The notes under the pieces: generated by a model
Databases searched by the model: none
Told to the model about the DNA's origin: nothing
Seen by the model: the letters and a program-made list of their open reading frames with translations, nothing else
Shown: piece after piece, positions 5,167 through 5,988 of the stretch
How the letters are laid out: the number at the start of each line of letters is the position of its first letter
How positions within the stretch are numbered: the stretch's first letter is position 1
Assembly: GCA_903873355.1 (NCBI GenBank)
Contig: CAIQOG010000104.1
Coordinates: 1-5,988 of the forward strand
Source of the DNA: an uncultured Bacteroidales bacterium
Lineage (GTDB): Bacteria; Bacteroidota; Bacteroidia; Bacteroidales; Paludibacteraceae
Reading direction: 5' to 3'
DNA: 5,988 nt
Program-made: the position numbers and the translations under genes

Positions 5167-5988
5167 TTATAATTTCTCAAAAACTTCGTTGGCAAATACT
5201 TCCAAACCCGGATCACGGGCACCCATAAGAAGTAATACGGTTGGTTTTGTAATATGAGGCTTTAATGCTTCTACCAAATTATTTCTGTCTTCCACAAAAA
5301 AAGCATTTTTACCCAATCGTTTTATATCTTCAATCAGGTCGTTGGCCGAAATATCTTTCACAGCAGTTCCTCCGGCATAGAAAATCTCGCTCATCCATAT
5401 TTCATCTTCCGGACGAAGCACGGCTGCAATTTCCTGAACAAAGTCATCGCGTAAAAAGCGGGTAGGACCGTAGCCATGTGGCTGAAACCAGGCGATTACT
5501 TTCGGAGCAATAGGCTGGCAGGCTGAAATGGATGCCGCGCATTTAGCCGGATTGTGAGCGTAATCGTCAATCAGCATCACACCGTTTTTCTCGCCAATAA
5601 CCTGATGACGGCGGTAAATGCCTTCGTAATGAATCAACGCATCGGCACAAGTCTGTAAGCTTACTCCCAACCGGCTTACCACAGCTATGGCAGCCAGCGC
5701 ATTTTCCATATTATGTTTGCCAACGGTGTTCATTTTCACTGTAGTTCCATTGACAGAAAACTGAATTTGTAAGCCATTTTGCACAAAGTCAGTTCCGGTA
5801 AACCCCGCTTTTACAACCTTATCCACTCCAAAATCATTTTCAGCGTCGGTCGAAAGTTCGGCTGCCAGACGGTTTGAGCGGTTGGTTATGAAAATGTCTT
5901 TCGTGTTGCTGCGAAACGTTCCAAAAATCTGCATTAGTTCCTCAATTTCCTGATGATCTTTATCGATATTAAGCAATAAGCCAATTTC
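5167..5988 (-). CDS. Mur ligase family protein, MurC-like, C-terminal part
   Basis: A cytoplasmic ATP-dependent amide-bond ligase of the Mur family. The frame is open to the right window edge, so its N-terminus and ATP P-loop lie outside; 273 residues are visible, and the TTG at 5976 is internal. Visible landmarks, in protein order, are NIDKDHQE (the NIxxDH of the central domain), TVGKHNMENALAA (the GxHNxxNAxAA motif), YRRH, LIDDYAHNP at the start of the C-terminal domain, FQPHGYGPTRF, and MGARDPGLEVFA near the end. The layout is closest to MurC (UDP-N-acetylmuramate--L-alanine ligase) and the related Mpl recycling ligase. However, MurC usually has DDYxHHP and FQPHRFxRT, whereas this protein has DDYAHNP and lacks both arginines at the second site. 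A specialised paralogue with another substrate is therefore as likely as true MurC. A perfect 14-bp palindrome (5163-5176) spans its stop codon. It converges on the small WG ORF. Confidence 0.85.
   Translation of the reverse strand, partial: EIGLLLNIDKDHQEIEELMQIFGTFRSNTKDIFITNRSNRLAAELSTDAENDFGVDKVVKAGFTGTDFVQNGLQIQFSVNGTTVKMNTVGKHNMENALAAIAVVSRLGVSLQTCADALIHYEGIYRRHQVIGEKNGVMLIDDYAHNPAKCAASISACQPIAPKVIAWFQPHGYGPTRFLRDDFVQEIAAVLRPEDEIWMSEIFYAGGTAVKDISANDLIEDIKRLGKNAFFVEDRNNLVEALKPHITKPTVLLLMGARDPGLEVFANEVFEKL

Noticed and set aside
5265..5465. 66-codon plus-strand ORF opposite the Mur ligase gene
   Set aside because: It lies entirely antisense within the conserved Mur ligase frame and has no recognisable features.

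Overview
The window looks like a chromosomal segment of a Bacteroidota bacterium (class Bacteroidia or a close relative). This is inferred from AT-rich intergenic DNA, start codons without clear Shine-Dalgarno sequences, and protein sequences typical of that phylum. I cannot name a genus.

Left part (positions 2-4171, + strand): four consecutive same-strand genes encode the reductive pyrimidine degradation pathway. They are the C-terminal end of a dihydropyrimidinase (hydA, cut by the window edge), a nitrilase-superfamily beta-ureidopropionase, and the two subunits of a split dihydropyrimidine dehydrogenase, PreT (FAD plus 2 Fe-S clusters, electron input) and PreA (FMN plus 2 Fe-S clusters, pyrimidine reduction). 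Together they would convert uracil to dihydrouracil (PreTA), then N-carbamoyl-beta-alanine (HydA), then beta-alanine + CO2 + NH3 (ureidopropionase); thymine would give beta-aminoisobutyrate. A strong intrinsic terminator (4184-4211) closes the cluster right after preA.

The gaps inside the cluster are not empty. The hydA-ureidopropionase gap (359-553) holds two hairpins resembling dispersed REP-type repeats and a perfect 16-bp palindrome. The ureidopropionase-preT gap holds a 12-bp stem hairpin (1451-1482) with no T-tract after it, so it is not a classical terminator.

Middle part (4212-4891): about 680 bases of very AT-rich DNA without a convincing gene. It contains a 14-bp hairpin (4450-4484), a roughly 98-base element bounded by 20-base imperfect inverted repeats (4622-4719), and a 9-bp inverted repeat (4763-4781). 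The 98-base element looks like a dispersed repeat or a structured RNA.

Right part: a 65-codon ORF (4892-5089, +) holds a single WG-type beta repeat and may be a small protein or a remnant. It converges on the 3' part of a Mur ligase gene (5167-5988, -, 5' end outside the window). That protein is MurC-like overall but departs from MurC at two normally conserved motifs, suggesting a paralogue.

The main system is known biochemistry. I saw no phage, CRISPR, defence or transposase genes. The least explained items are the structured element at 4622-4719, the WG ORF and the divergent Mur ligase.
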